Part shown: one piece after another, positions 19,003 to 27,684 of the stretch
Numbering within the stretch: position 1 is the stretch's first letter
Layout of the letters: every line of letters begins with the position of its first letter
Assembly: GCA_017307165.1 (NCBI GenBank)
Contig: JAFKGK010000003.1
Location: forward strand, 186,001-250,000
Direction: 5' to 3'
Length of the DNA stretch: 64,000 bases
From: Candidatus Melainabacteria bacterium
Lineage (GTDB): Bacteria > Cyanobacteriota > Vampirovibrionia > Obscuribacterales > Obscuribacteraceae
Program-made: the position numbers and the translations under genes
The notes under the pieces: model-generated
Seen by the model: the letters and a program-made list of their open reading frames with translations, nothing else
Databases searched by the model: none
Told to the model about the DNA's origin: nothing

Positions 19003-19188
19003 ATGGCCGAAACCAATAACGAATCCGAATTGGGGCGAAGCAAATATGCCAATACCCCTAAAGAGCATCTGTATCACCTTCTGACCATCGGCTGGGAGCC
19101 TAACAGTCCGCTGGTGACCAAGTTTGTCATGGAAAATGCATTGCAAAGAGACTTGCAAGATTGGCTCGCAATCAACAAAAAGAAATGA
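19003..19188 (+). CDS. Small acidic-to-basic hypothetical protein, 61 aa
   Basis: Starts with ATG after a good promoter and a GGGTG-containing leader. The 61-aa product has a polar N-terminus, a central YHLLTIGWEPNSPLVTKF segment and a lysine tail. No signal peptide, membrane segment or known domain is seen. It stands alone between the L21 operon (divergent) and the peroxiredoxin gene. An antisense frame covers the same bases but lacks a matching promoter. I consider the plus-strand frame more likely real; function unknown. Confidence 0.5.
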   Translation: MAETNNESELGRSKYANTPKEHLYHLLTIGWEPNSPLVTKFVMENALQRDLQDWLAINKKK

Positions 19189-19337
19189 TTGAAAATTGTA
19201 AGCCTTTTCTTAAACATCCTGCATAACGATGGCCTTGAGCCTAATATAAAAGGAATCGCGACCGGACTCATCCAAGTCTTAATCACAGGTCGCCAGAGAT
19301 AACATATCCCTACCAAAGCTTTTGGAGTAATCGCCGA

Positions 19338-19877
19338 ATGTTGCAAGTTGGAAAAAGAGCTCCGGATTTTGACATGCCTTCTACCAAGGAACTAAAAACC
19401 TTGAAGGACAATGTCAAACTTTCCGATTACAAAGGTAAATGGCTCATTCTGTTCTTCTATCCACTGGACTTCACCTTCGTCTGCCCTACCGAACTCAAGG
19501 CCTTCAGCGACAAATACGATGAAGTAACCAAGGCCGGTGCCGAAGTCCTCGCTGTTTCTACCGACTCGGTATACAGCCACAGAGCCTGGATCAATACCCC
19601 TGACAATCAGGGTGGTCTCGGCCCCATCAAATACGTACTCGCCTCTGACATCACCAAAGACGTCAGCCGTGACTACGGTGTATTGCTCGAAGACAAAGGC
19701 ATCGCCCTCCGCGGTCTCTTTATCATCGATCCCGATGGCGTATTGCAATATCAGGTAGTGCACGCCCTCAACGTCGGCAGATCTGTCGAAGAAACTCTCC
19801 GCGTCCTTGAAGCTCTCAAGACCGGTGGTCTCTGCGCCGCTGACTGGAAGCCAGGCCAAAAGCCCCTTTCCGTCTAA
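19338..19877 (+). CDS. 2-Cys peroxiredoxin (AhpC/TSA family)
   Basis: 179 aa. Reduces hydrogen peroxide and organic peroxides in the cytoplasm. The peroxidatic cysteine lies in DFTFVCPTE and the resolving cysteine in GGLCAADW near the C-terminus, the typical 2-Cys arrangement with partner-subunit disulfide. FFYPLDFTFVCPTELKAF and STDSVYSHRAW are family blocks. The C-terminal tail is short and lacks a clear YF helix, so the enzyme may be less sensitive to overoxidation. It ends in a strong terminator, and a thioredoxin-like gene follows from its own promoter. Confidence 0.92.
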   Translation: MLQVGKRAPDFDMPSTKELKTLKDNVKLSDYKGKWLILFFYPLDFTFVCPTELKAFSDKYDEVTKAGAEVLAVSTDSVYSHRAWINTPDNQGGLGPIKYVLASDITKDVSRDYGVLLEDKGIALRGLFIIDPDGVLQYQVVHALNVGRSVEETLRVLEALKTGGLCAADWKPGQKPLSV

Positions 19878-19895
19878 GCTGAACTAAAGATTGAC

Positions 19896-19928
19896 AAAAA
19901 AAGAGCCTTCGTTACGAAGGCTCTTTTT
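19896..19928 (+). terminator. Rho-independent terminator after the peroxiredoxin gene
   Basis: AAAAAGAGCCTTCG, a TTA loop and CGAAGGCTCTTTTT form a perfect 14-bp stem with A and T tracts on both sides. Confidence 0.92.
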
Positions 19929-19946
19929 CATTACTTAAAAGGTAAA

Positions 19947-19975
19947 TTGGCTGTGAGAAACGGCTAGAATATAAG
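19947..19975 (+). promoter_or_regulatory. Promoter of the thioredoxin-like gene
   Basis: TTGGCT (19947-19952), 17 bases, TATAAG (19970-19975). A strong ribosome site AGGAGGT (19998-20004) lies 3 bases before the ATG at 20008. Confidence 0.55.
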
Positions 19976-20007
19976 CTGTGGAAACCAGGTGAGTCACAGG
20001 AGGTCAC

Positions 20008-20484
20008 ATGCCGCTACGTATGGATGCAGCGCTGCCAGCGCTCGATGGTGGTACGGATTGGTTTAATACTCAACCGATCAATAATAAAGATCTCGAAGGT
20101 CATCCGGTGCTAGTGCATTTTTGGTCGATCAGCTGCGGCATCTGCAAGGAGTCATTGCCTGAGCTCAATGTCTGGCTCGACAAGTATGGCAAGCATGGAG
20201 ACAAGGGGCTCAAAATAGTCTCGGTGCACATGCCCAGGCAAGAGTCCGATACCAATCTGGACGACGTCAAAAAAGCCATCGACGAATACGAGGTCAAACT
20301 GCCTGTAGCAGTCGATAACTACCATACGATCACAGATCTTTTTGAAAATAAGTACGTACCAGCTCTTTATCTGTTCGATGCCGAGCACAAGATGCGTCAC
20401 TTTCAAGCAGGTGAAAAGGCCGTCAAGATGACCGAACCGGTCATTCAACGCGTCCTTGGCATCAAAGAGTCAGTAGGCGGCTAA
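20008..20484 (+). CDS. TlpA/thioredoxin-like redox protein
   Basis: 158 aa without signal peptide, so probably cytoplasmic. Thioredoxin fold: VLVHFWSISCGIC holds a CGIC active site, followed by a helix, IVSVHMPRQE and the cis-proline region near YVPALYLFD. The family reduces disulfides or acts in redoxin-type peroxide defence. It is located 130 bases behind the peroxiredoxin and 27 bases ahead of hemL, with its own promoter and a very strong ribosome site. It could be the electron donor for the peroxiredoxin, which is inference from proximity only. Confidence 0.8.
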   Translation: MPLRMDAALPALDGGTDWFNTQPINNKDLEGHPVLVHFWSISCGICKESLPELNVWLDKYGKHGDKGLKIVSVHMPRQESDTNLDDVKKAIDEYEVKLPVAVDNYHTITDLFENKYVPALYLFDAEHKMRHFQAGEKAVKMTEPVIQRVLGIKESVGG

Positions 20485-20511
20485 AAATACATCGAGAGGT
20501 GAGGCAAGGCA

Positions 20512-21837
20512 ATGACTGGTACCGCTACCAAAACCCAGGAAACATTCAAGACCGATAGATCGAGTCGATTGTTTGAGAGGGCCAGAGCGGTCATCCCGGG
20601 AGGGGTCAACAGTCCTGTCAGATCCTGCAAGTCCGTCGGCCACGATCCGATCTTTATCAATCGTGCAGACGGTGCCTACATGTACGACCAGGATGGCAAT
20701 AGCTATATCGACTACGTCGGCAGCTGGGGGCCGATGATCCTGGGACACAGGCATCCACGCGTACTCGAAGCTCTGGAAGATGCTCTGGCGTTAGGCACCA
20801 GTTTTGGTGCTCCTAGTCGTCTCGAAGTAGAGATGGCCGAGCTCATATGCGAGATCGTGCCTTCTATAGAGATGGTGCGCATGGTCAACTCCGGTACAGA
20901 AGCCTGCATGTCAGCGGTGAGGCTGGCTCGAGCATTTACTGGACGTGAGCTGATCGTCAAATTTGATGGTTGCTATCACGGTCATGCCGACAGTTTTCTT
21001 GTGAAAGCAGGCAGTGGTCTAGCTACTCTCGGCATATCCAGCTCGCCTGGCGTACCCGAAGCAGCCAGCAAACTTACTCTCTCCATCCCTTATAACGATG
21101 TCGACAAACTGAGAGAGGTGTTTGCCAAAAAGGGCAGTGAAATTGCAGCCTTGATCCTCGAGCCCATAGTGGGCAATTCGGGTTTGATCAAACCTAATGA
21201 AGAGTTTCTCAAGGCAATCACCGGGCTTTGCCGTGATACCGGCGCCCTGCTTATATTTGACGAAGTAATGACTGGCTTTAGGGTCGCTCTCGGCGGGGCT
21301 CAGGAGATGTACGGCATCAAACCCGATCTCACTTGTTTTGGCAAGGTGATTGGTGGCGGTTTGCCGGTCGGCGCTTATGGCGGCCGCAAGGACATCATGG
21401 AAAGAATTGCTCCGCAGGGCGATGTCTATCAAGCCGGTACTCTCAGTGGCAATCCTCTAGCCATGGCTGCTGGCCTGGCCCAGCTCAAATTTTTGCGTGC
21501 CAATAAAGATGCTATCTACAAAGAGATCGCTCGTCTGACCGATAGGCTGCATCAGGGGCTCGATTTGGCTGCGCAAAAAGCAGGGGTGGCTGCGCAGATC
21601 AGCAGCGTGCCCGGCATGCTGAGTTTCTTTTTTACAAACAATGACGTGACTGACTATGAGTCTGCCGCTACATCTGATACCAAGCTCTTTGGCAAGGTGT
21701 GGCGTGGCTTGCTCCAGTCTGGTGTCTACTGGCCGCCTTCGCAGTTTGAGACCAGCTTTTTGTCTCTCATGCACAGCAATCGCGAAATAGACGAGACCAT
21801 CACGGTCTTTGATCAAGTACTCCAGGAGGTCAAATAG
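20512..21837 (+). CDS. hemL: Glutamate-1-semialdehyde 2,1-aminomutase
   Basis: 441 aa. PLP enzyme that converts glutamate 1-semialdehyde to 5-aminolevulinate in the C5 route of tetrapyrrole synthesis. Family features: VIPGGVNSPVRS near the start, NSGTEACMSA.RLAR, DGCYHGHAD, FDEVMTGFRVA and the PLP lysine in CFGKVIGGGLPVGAYGG. Length is normal. It likely shares the transcript of the thioredoxin-like gene (27-base gap) and is directly abutted by yciI, with no base between stop and start. Confidence 0.96.
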   Translation: MTGTATKTQETFKTDRSSRLFERARAVIPGGVNSPVRSCKSVGHDPIFINRADGAYMYDQDGNSYIDYVGSWGPMILGHRHPRVLEALEDALALGTSFGAPSRLEVEMAELICEIVPSIEMVRMVNSGTEACMSAVRLARAFTGRELIVKFDGCYHGHADSFLVKAGSGLATLGISSSPGVPEAASKLTLSIPYNDVDKLREVFAKKGSEIAALILEPIVGNSGLIKPNEEFLKAITGLCRDTGALLIFDEVMTGFRVALGGAQEMYGIKPDLTCFGKVIGGGLPVGAYGGRKDIMERIAPQGDVYQAGTLSGNPLAMAAGLAQLKFLRANKDAIYKEIARLTDRLHQGLDLAAQKAGVAAQISSVPGMLSFFFTNNDVTDYESAATSDTKLFGKVWRGLLQSGVYWPPSQFETSFLSLMHSNREIDETITVFDQVLQEVK

Positions 21838-22137
21838 ATGCAGTACATAGTCACTGGGCTGGACGGCCGCGATCAAGATGCCGCTCAGCGCAGGCTCGAC
21901 GCCCGACAGGCTCATCTTGCATCAGCAGAAGCTATGAAAGCCAACGGCAGCCTATTGTTTGCATCGGCCATCCTCTCCGAACAAGAAGCAATGATCGGCT
22001 CCATCATGATCGTCGACTTTGCGGATCGTGCTGCTCTCGATGCCTGGCTCGACTCCGAACCCTATATCAAGGGTAAGGTCTGGCAAGAGGTCAAGGTCGA
22101 GCCTTGCCGTGTTGCGCCGATGTTTGCCAAGCACTGA
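21838..22137 (+). CDS. YciI-like protein
   Basis: 99 aa, the standard size of the YciI/YCII family, a dimeric alpha/beta ferredoxin-like fold whose role is unsettled. Q.IVTGLDGRD, R...R..HL, a glycine-alanine stretch, GSIMIVDFADRAALDAWL and SEPYIKGKVW...V.V.P are the usual elements. It starts right after the hemL stop and is surely cotranscribed. Its 3' 186 bases overlap the convergent comF frame; see the comF entry. Confidence 0.85.
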   Translation: MQYIVTGLDGRDQDAAQRRLDARQAHLASAEAMKANGSLLFASAILSEQEAMIGSIMIVDFADRAALDAWLDSEPYIKGKVWQEVKVEPCRVAPMFAKH

Positions 22138-22905
22138 TATTGCCCTTGCCACTACCAATAGGGTCACGCTCCTGGCCCCGGCTCGATGCATTGCCAGAGC
22201 GCAGGCTCTAGCCGTGGCTCCAGTAGTTAGAACGTCGTCGATCAGGAGTATATTGCGCCCTTTGCAGATGTCCCTGTTTGCTGCAAAGGCGTTGTCTAGA
22301 TTGGCGAGACGCTCCTCTTTAGTGAGCCCATGTTGAGCGCGTGTTGCTCGGGTCTTGATCAGAGCTCGACGCTCGTAAGGCATTGGTGGATCCATGGCTA
22401 GAGAGGCTATCCTGGCCATCAAATCGGCCTGGTTGTAGCCTCTCTCTCGCTCTTTGTTGACATGGCTCGGCACGGCAACGATAAGGTCTGGTCTCTGCTC
22501 TTGATCGTTGATGCTCTGGCAGTGGGCAAATATCCTTGCGGCCAGCAATAATCCCAGGTCATAGGCGATGTGTCGAGCCCCTTTGTATTTGAATTGGCGA
22601 ATGGTCTGACGCAGATGATCGCGATAATATCCGGCAAAGATACAATTGATAGGCTCTATGCCGTCGCTTGGGGAGAGCTCGATCAGATCGCAGTGATCGT
22701 CTGCTCGGCTGGTCGCATTGGCCATAAACTCTAGGCAGGGTCCACAGTGATCGCGCAATCTAAAAACATGGCGGCCGATCTTGAGGCCATGATCGATGAG
22801 GCTCTCGCAGAGCCTACAATCTCGCTCGTGAATGGAAGCACGTAGGATCTCATCTATACGCAAGACAAAGCGGCCGAAGATAGTCAAAAATGTCGTATGT
22901 GTCAT
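21952..22905 (-). CDS. comF: ComF family phosphoribosyltransferase-like protein
   Basis: 317 aa. ComF proteins combine a small zinc finger with a PRTase domain and act in natural competence or DNA processing. CRLC and CGPC pairs (about 36-39 and 73-76) form the finger. The PRTase part shows VPSHVNKERERGYNQA and the PRPP loop LLIDDVLTTGAT. Typical ComF ends shortly after the LLVVARAI strand; here about 60 more residues (Asp/Leu-rich, then His/Asp) run on, antisense to yciI over 186 bases. The extension may be real or only an accident of a missing stop codon. Confidence 0.85.
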   Translation of the reverse strand: MTHTTFLTIFGRFVLRIDEILRASIHERDCRLCESLIDHGLKIGRHVFRLRDHCGPCLEFMANATSRADDHCDLIELSPSDGIEPINCIFAGYYRDHLRQTIRQFKYKGARHIAYDLGLLLAARIFAHCQSINDQEQRPDLIVAVPSHVNKERERGYNQADLMARIASLAMDPPMPYERRALIKTRATRAQHGLTKEERLANLDNAFAANRDICKGRNILLIDDVLTTGATARACALAMHRAGARSVTLLVVARAISVLGKHRRNTARLDLDLLPDLTLDIGFGVEPGIESSTIRKVDDHDGADHCFLFGEDGRCKQ

Positions 22906-22990
22906 TTATGGTCAGACGCCCGTCCGGCAACACAAGTTCAAGCGCAGTGCTAAAATTAGCCGAAATAATAGTCAAATAGGGCGCCCGGCA

Positions 22991-24301
22991 ATGTTTTCAG
23001 ACACTGAATTATTTAAGTCAAAAAATGATATCGAGATTTTTCTCGATCGGGCAGAGGCCGATCTCGTCCAGGTCTATAAAAACATTGATCGTATCGGATT
23101 GATAGTGCAAGAGCGCATATTAAGAGCTTTTCGAGAGCATCATCTGACAGAAGAATTTTTTGCAGAGCGCACCGGATACGGTATCGATGACATTGGTCGT
23201 GATGTTATCGATGAGATCTTTGCCGATATTTTTGAGGCGGAGGCCTGCGCTTGTCGAGTGCAATTTGTCTCAGGCACGCATGCCATTGCTTGCGCGATCA
23301 TGGGCAATATGGCTTCCGGACAACGGATGGTAGGCTTGACGGGACGCCCTTACGACACACTGCTCGAGGTCATCGGCATAGATGATAAAGATCCCAGACA
23401 GCTACCGCAGCGAGGCTCTCTACGCTCTTTTGGCGTTGATTATGCCCAAATAGACTGCGTTGACATGCTCGATCTGGTCGATAGCGAGGCCGCTCTTGTC
23501 GCGGCCATAAAGGATGTAGGTCATGCCGATCTCTACCATATACAAAAATCTCGCGGGTATTCGATGCAACGCAAGACTCTGTCCAATGTAGAGATCGGAC
23601 AGATGATCCAGGCCGTGCGTCGTGTCAATCCCGATAGTCTGGTCTTTGTGGACAATTGCTATGGTGAGTTTGTCGAGGAGCATGAGCCTATTTACTACGG
23701 TGCCGATATCGTGGCCGGCTCGCTGATCAAAAATCCGGGCGGAGGTATGGCCTTGACCGGTGGCTATGTCGCTGGTCGCAAGCAGTGTGTCGAAGGAGCA
23801 TTGATGCGTCTCACCGCTCCAGGTATTGGTGGGCATCTGGGTATTACTTTTAACCAAAATCGCTCGATTTTGCAGGGTGTTTTTATTGCGCCGAGCGTAG
23901 TCGGTCAGGCCGTCAAGGGAGCCCATCTAGCAGCCAGGGTGTTTGAAAAGCTTGGTCTTAAGACTTTTCCTGATGCCATGTCGCCCCGATACGACCTCAT
24001 CCAGGCTGTAGAGTTTGGCGAAAGGCAAAGACTAATAGATTTTTGCGTGGCTCTCCAAAAATTTTCTCCTGTTAATGCCCATGTGGCTCCAGAACCCAGT
24101 GGCATGCCTGGTTATGCCGACCAGGTAATCATGGCAGGTGGTAGTTTTATCGAGGGAGCGACTATCGAATTGTCCGCAGACGGTCCCTTGCGCCCTCCCT
24201 ATGCCGGCTATATGCAGGGAGGGCTCAGTTACTTGCATGTTAAGTGCGCCATGAAGGGCATCCTCGAGCTTTGCCTGACTGGCGCTGCTCCTTTTGCTTG
24301 A
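22991..24301 (+). CDS. PLP-dependent aluminium-resistance/methionine gamma-lyase-like protein
   Basis: 436 aa from ATG 22991; upstream in-frame starts reach into the comF promoter region. COG4100 family, related to cystathionine lyases and called aluminium resistance protein. The fold-type I signature includes FVSGTHAIACAIMGNM, VFVDNCYGEFVE and the PLP lysine in GSLIKNPGGGMALTGGYVAG. Such proteins are widespread in Firmicutes and Cyanobacteria; the true substrate is not established. Divergent from comF with an 85-base gap, followed by prs after a promoter. Confidence 0.82.
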   Translation: MFSDTELFKSKNDIEIFLDRAEADLVQVYKNIDRIGLIVQERILRAFREHHLTEEFFAERTGYGIDDIGRDVIDEIFADIFEAEACACRVQFVSGTHAIACAIMGNMASGQRMVGLTGRPYDTLLEVIGIDDKDPRQLPQRGSLRSFGVDYAQIDCVDMLDLVDSEAALVAAIKDVGHADLYHIQKSRGYSMQRKTLSNVEIGQMIQAVRRVNPDSLVFVDNCYGEFVEEHEPIYYGADIVAGSLIKNPGGGMALTGGYVAGRKQCVEGALMRLTAPGIGGHLGITFNQNRSILQGVFIAPSVVGQAVKGAHLAARVFEKLGLKTFPDAMSPRYDLIQAVEFGERQRLIDFCVALQKFSPVNAHVAPEPSGMPGYADQVIMAGGSFIEGATIELSADGPLRPPYAGYMQGGLSYLHVKCAMKGILELCLTGAAPFA

Positions 24302-24348
24302 GGAGAGTGCGGCGCTTAAAATTTTGGCGCTTAATTGGCATGCGGTCT

Positions 24349-24376
24349 TTGCTACGACTCTCATTGCACATATAAT
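24349..24376 (+). promoter_or_regulatory. Promoter of prs
   Basis: TTGCTA (24349-24354), 16 bases, TATAAT (24371-24376). The same TTGCTA/TATAAT pair is found ahead of the amidase gene at 36489. Confidence 0.65.
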
Positions 24377-24424
24377 TGGCTCACTGGATTCGAGCCAAAC
24401 CAAAGCATAAGAGGGAAAAAGATC

Positions 24425-25408
24425 GTGGTCGCCCAAATGCCTGTCAAGCAGCCGTACCAAGCCGGGATCAAGCCTAACCTCAAGATCGTATCCGGCACTG
24501 CCAATCTGGATCTCGCCAGAGAGGTAGCGGCACACCTGGGTCTTTCGGTCACGCCGACCAAGATCGTGCCTTTTTCTGACGGAGAGATTTACGTACAGTT
24601 GCAGGAGAGCGTTCGCGGCCTGGACTGTTTTTTGATCCAACCGACATGCACTCCAGTCAACGAAAATCTAATGGAGCTCCTGATCCTGATAGACGCGCTC
24701 AAGCGGGCATCCGCGGGGCGCGTCACTGTAGTTATGCCCTATTATGGCTACGGCCGCCAGGATCGTAAGGCAGCCGGACGTGAGGCCATCACAGCCAAAC
24801 TGGTTGCAGATCTTTTGACGACTGCGGGAGCTCAAAGGGTGGTCGCCCTCGATTTGCATGCACCTCAGATTATGGGCTTTTTCAATATCTTAGTCGACCA
24901 CTTGTATGCCAGTCCTGTACTGCTGGATCACATCCGCTCACTCAATTTGAGCGATATTGTGCTCGTCTCTCCGGATGTGGGTGGTGTATCTCGTACCCGT
25001 GCCTTTGCCAAAAAGCTCGATGATGCTCCGATTGCCATCATCGACAAGAGACGCACCAAGCACAATGTAGCCGAAGTCATGAGCGTAGTAGGCGACGTCA
25101 AAGGCAAGGTTGCCATCATGGTCGACGATATGGTCGATACTGCTGGCACTCTCGTCAAGGGCGCAGAGCTCCTCATCAAAGAGGGAGCCACCAAGGTCAT
25201 CGCCTGTGCTACACATGCCGTGCTCTCCGGCCCTGCTAACGACAGGCTCAATGCATCGCCGATCGAGCAATTGATAGTCACCAATAGCATTCCTCATGAT
25301 CCGGCTACTATTTCTCCCAAAATCGTCCAATTGTCCGTCGCCTCTTTGCTCGGCGAGGCCATACACCGCATACATGACGACAGCTCGGTCAGCGAGATGT
25401 TCGAATAA
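24425..25408 (+). CDS. prs: Ribose-phosphate pyrophosphokinase
   Basis: 327 aa from GTG 24425 (GAGGG about 9 bases ahead; ATG 24437 is the alternative). Makes PRPP from ribose 5-phosphate and ATP for nucleotide, His and Trp synthesis. Clear class I features: FSDGEIYVQLQESVRG, PYYGYGRQDRK (ATP-binding flexible loop region), VVALDLHAPQIMGFF, SPDVGGVSRTRAFAK and the PRPP loop MVDDMVDTAGT. The stop codon overlaps the next start (TAATG), so the MBL gene is translationally coupled. Confidence 0.95.
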   Translation: MVAQMPVKQPYQAGIKPNLKIVSGTANLDLAREVAAHLGLSVTPTKIVPFSDGEIYVQLQESVRGLDCFLIQPTCTPVNENLMELLILIDALKRASAGRVTVVMPYYGYGRQDRKAAGREAITAKLVADLLTTAGAQRVVALDLHAPQIMGFFNILVDHLYASPVLLDHIRSLNLSDIVLVSPDVGGVSRTRAFAKKLDDAPIAIIDKRRTKHNVAEVMSVVGDVKGKVAIMVDDMVDTAGTLVKGAELLIKEGATKVIACATHAVLSGPANDRLNASPIEQLIVTNSIPHDPATISPKIVQLSVASLLGEAIHRIHDDSSVSEMFE

Positions 25409-26055
25409 TGAGCCTTCTGGTCGAGGTATTCCCTGCTGGTCCTCTGCAGTGCAATTGCTCAATCGTTGGTTGTACCGAAACCAAAGAGGCAATAGTCGTT
25501 GATCCAGGCGGCGATGTCGATAAGATCATCGCTCGGCTCGACAAGCATGGCTTTAAGGTCAAGTACCTGGTGCATACTCATGCGCACTTTGACCATATCC
25601 TCGGCACCCGTGGTATGCACGAAAAGACGGGGGCCGAGATCTGCTTGCACAAAGAGGACCAGGAGCTCTATGCCAATCTAGGCATGCAATGCGAGAGATT
25701 TGGCTTTGAGTTTGACGAGCCGCTACCAGTCGGCAAATATATAGAAGACGAGCAAAGATTAGACTTTGGGCAGCATAGTACTTCTGTCTTGCATACACCA
25801 GGCCATACGCCCGGGTCGGTATGCTTCAATGTCTCATCCGATGCCAAAAGGGATGCACCTATCCTGTTTTCTGGAGATACCTTGTTTCAACGATCGATTG
25901 GCCGTACCGATCTCTGGGGCGGAGATTTTGATGCCATAATCGCTTCTATCAAAAACCGTCTCTTTACTCTTGAAGGCGAGACCAGAGTGATTCCTGGTCA
26001 TGGACCCGCTACGGACATCTGGAGCGAAAAAAACAAAAACCCGTTTTTTAATTGA
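25408..26055 (+). CDS. MBL-fold metallohydrolase (glyoxalase II-like)
   Basis: 215 aa, cytoplasmic. HTHAHFDH is the HxHxDH binuclear metal motif; HTPGHTPGS and FSGDTLF hold the next ligands, and VIPGHGP the last. This YcbL/GloB-like group hydrolyses small thioesters. The start shares one base with the prs stop. The active-site set is complete. Precise substrate unknown. Confidence 0.88.
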   Translation: MSLLVEVFPAGPLQCNCSIVGCTETKEAIVVDPGGDVDKIIARLDKHGFKVKYLVHTHAHFDHILGTRGMHEKTGAEICLHKEDQELYANLGMQCERFGFEFDEPLPVGKYIEDEQRLDFGQHSTSVLHTPGHTPGSVCFNVSSDAKRDAPILFSGDTLFQRSIGRTDLWGGDFDAIIASIKNRLFTLEGETRVIPGHGPATDIWSEKNKNPFFN

Positions 26056-26064
26056 GGCCTTATC

Positions 26065-27159
26065 TTGAGTCTCGAGTTTGACTTTTCGCCTTTTGATGCC
26101 GAGCATGTATTGCGTGCGCTCAACGGTGTTTTGCGAGCGAGCCGAGCCATTTCATTTGCTTACGCTGGTGACATTCAGAGTCTGATCGAACGCATTGGCA
26201 GGGCTTTTTTGGCTAACCGTGTCTTGCTCTTTTTGGATCGCTGCGATGCCGATGGTATGGAGCATCTAGATGTATTTGAGTATATTGAGTCCGGCTTCGG
26301 CGACCTGCAAAAAGTGGCACCATACTTTTCCAGCCGCCGCGGACAGGCCCTGGGCAAGGCTCTATTAGAGTCAACCGAAGAAATCCTCATCATCAATGAT
26401 GCCGAACAAGGTGCCGATAGACTGCATCTCGAGCCCGGATCAGCACTGCGCGAGCAATTTGTCGAGGCCTGGCAAAAATTGTCTTGTGGTCATAGTTTTG
26501 TCTTGCCGATGGCAACTGGTTTTTTGTTGCTCTGTCAGCGCAAGGGCGATGAAATGTGGAATAAGGAGGTCCTGGCCAGTTTTGTCTCGATAGCGACTTT
26601 TTTGTCCAAGGTCTCATCGCTGCAAGTGACTGAGCAGAGGATGCTCGATGCGCAGACGCTGGATGGTCGCAGTGGTTTTACCAATGCTCATGGCTTCAGG
26701 CGCATACTCAGTCAAGAGATTGCTCGTGCCATGCACTTTAATGACGAATTGTGCTTGATTGTTATCGAGCCAGATATCGCAAATAGCGAGATCGAGGCAG
26801 CCTATGCCACCAAATATGGTGAGCAGTTTCTTTTTAGTCTCGTCGAGGGCATCAAGGATGCACTCGGACCGATGGATATTGCGGCCAGACTTTCTGCCGA
26901 TCGCTTTGCCGTGATCCTGCCCCGCATCAAGAAAGAAAATGCCATGGAAAAATCACAAGTCTTACGCAAGGAACTGAATCAGATAGTTTCTTATATATCG
27001 GCGGTGGCCCTCAGCAAGGGTAATTTGCACTTTCCCAGGGCATTGCGAGTAGGTATGTCGTTGATGAGTGATCTTAAAATCGATGGTAAAAATACCGGCA
27101 ATACAAATGGTGACCTGGTCGAAGAAATGTTGACATCGGCTCAGATGGCAGCGGTCTGA
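26065..27159 (+). CDS. GAF-like plus degenerate GGDEF protein
   Basis: 364 aa from TTG 26065, with GAGG (26054-26057) 7 bases ahead. The first ~190 residues look like a GAF-type sensor (predicted alternation of strands and helices, LFLDRCDADG, FVLPM..GFLLL). A diguanylate-cyclase-like domain follows: DGRSGFTNAHGFRRIL, AARLSADRFAVILPR. Where active enzymes have GG[DE]EF this one has SADRF, so c-di-GMP synthesis is not expected. It may bind a nucleotide or act as a protein partner. Ten bases after the MBL gene, so part of the prs transcript. Confidence 0.65.
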   Translation: MSLEFDFSPFDAEHVLRALNGVLRASRAISFAYAGDIQSLIERIGRAFLANRVLLFLDRCDADGMEHLDVFEYIESGFGDLQKVAPYFSSRRGQALGKALLESTEEILIINDAEQGADRLHLEPGSALREQFVEAWQKLSCGHSFVLPMATGFLLLCQRKGDEMWNKEVLASFVSIATFLSKVSSLQVTEQRMLDAQTLDGRSGFTNAHGFRRILSQEIARAMHFNDELCLIVIEPDIANSEIEAAYATKYGEQFLFSLVEGIKDALGPMDIAARLSADRFAVILPRIKKENAMEKSQVLRKELNQIVSYISAVALSKGNLHFPRALRVGMSLMSDLKIDGKNTGNTNGDLVEEMLTSAQMAAV

Positions 27160-27236
27160 TAGTGATGGGTTAAAATAGCAAAAGGAAGAGGCAAATAGAC
27201 TCAAAGTCCGATAGCAAAGGCACAGGAGTTATCAAA

Positions 27237-27605
27237 ATGGTTCACAAAATAAATAGGCAAATCGTTTTTATTGCTGCGGCCTTGATTTCAGGGGCTTCTA
27301 TGGCCAGTCCAGCCTTTGCTGATAGCGAAGCCGGATTTATGATTATGGGTGGCGGCTCCGAGTCTGGCGGATTTTTGCCGATTGGCAGCGCTGGTACCGG
27401 TTCAGAGTCTGGCGGAGCCACGGCTTCTGGAGCATCCTCTGATTCTGGAGGCGTATTTCAATCAGGAGCAGAGTCTGATTCTGGAGGCATTGCCGAGGTG
27501 GGCTCTTCGACGCAGTCTGGAGGCACCGATGCCTCTTCCGAATCAGGTGGTTTGGATCCTGCCGCGCACAATCTCCAGTATGGCATCAAGTATTACAACT
27601 GGTAA
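27237..27605 (+). CDS. Small secreted SGG-repeat protein
   Basis: 122 aa. A signal peptide (cleavage after AFA, about residue 28) is followed by a low-complexity body built on six SGG motifs, each preceded by E, D or Q and Ser (at residues 43, 58, 70, 82, 94 and 103). Spacings are 15, 12, 12, 12 and 9, all multiples of three. The C-terminus is different: NLQYGIKYYNW. A strong ribosome site (AGGAG) and a 17-bp terminator show it is an independent, probably well-expressed gene. I recognise no family; possibly a surface or matrix protein. Confidence 0.7.
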   Translation: MVHKINRQIVFIAAALISGASMASPAFADSEAGFMIMGGGSESGGFLPIGSAGTGSESGGATASGASSDSGGVFQSGAESDSGGIAEVGSSTQSGGTDASSESGGLDPAAHNLQYGIKYYNW

Positions 27606-27643
27606 GTAAAAGACCAAATCGCGAGATTTGGACCAGTGCTATA

Positions 27644-27680
27644 AATCAAAAGCTCCAGACCTGGTCTGGAGCTTTTGATT
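27644..27680. terminator. Bidirectional terminator
   Basis: A perfect 17-bp stem, AATCAAAAGCTCCAGAC with its complement, around a CTG loop, with A- and T-rich ends. It serves the SGG-repeat gene and the convergent TPR gene. A smaller hairpin (27614-27631) lies before it. Confidence 0.9.
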
Positions 27681-27684
27681 TTAC

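Noticed and set aside
24386..24396. GGATTCGAGCC, like a tRNA T-arm
   Set aside because: No matching acceptor, D or anticodon stems around it; it lies in the prs leader right after a good promoter. I found no tRNA, rRNA, tmRNA or RNase P RNA in the window.
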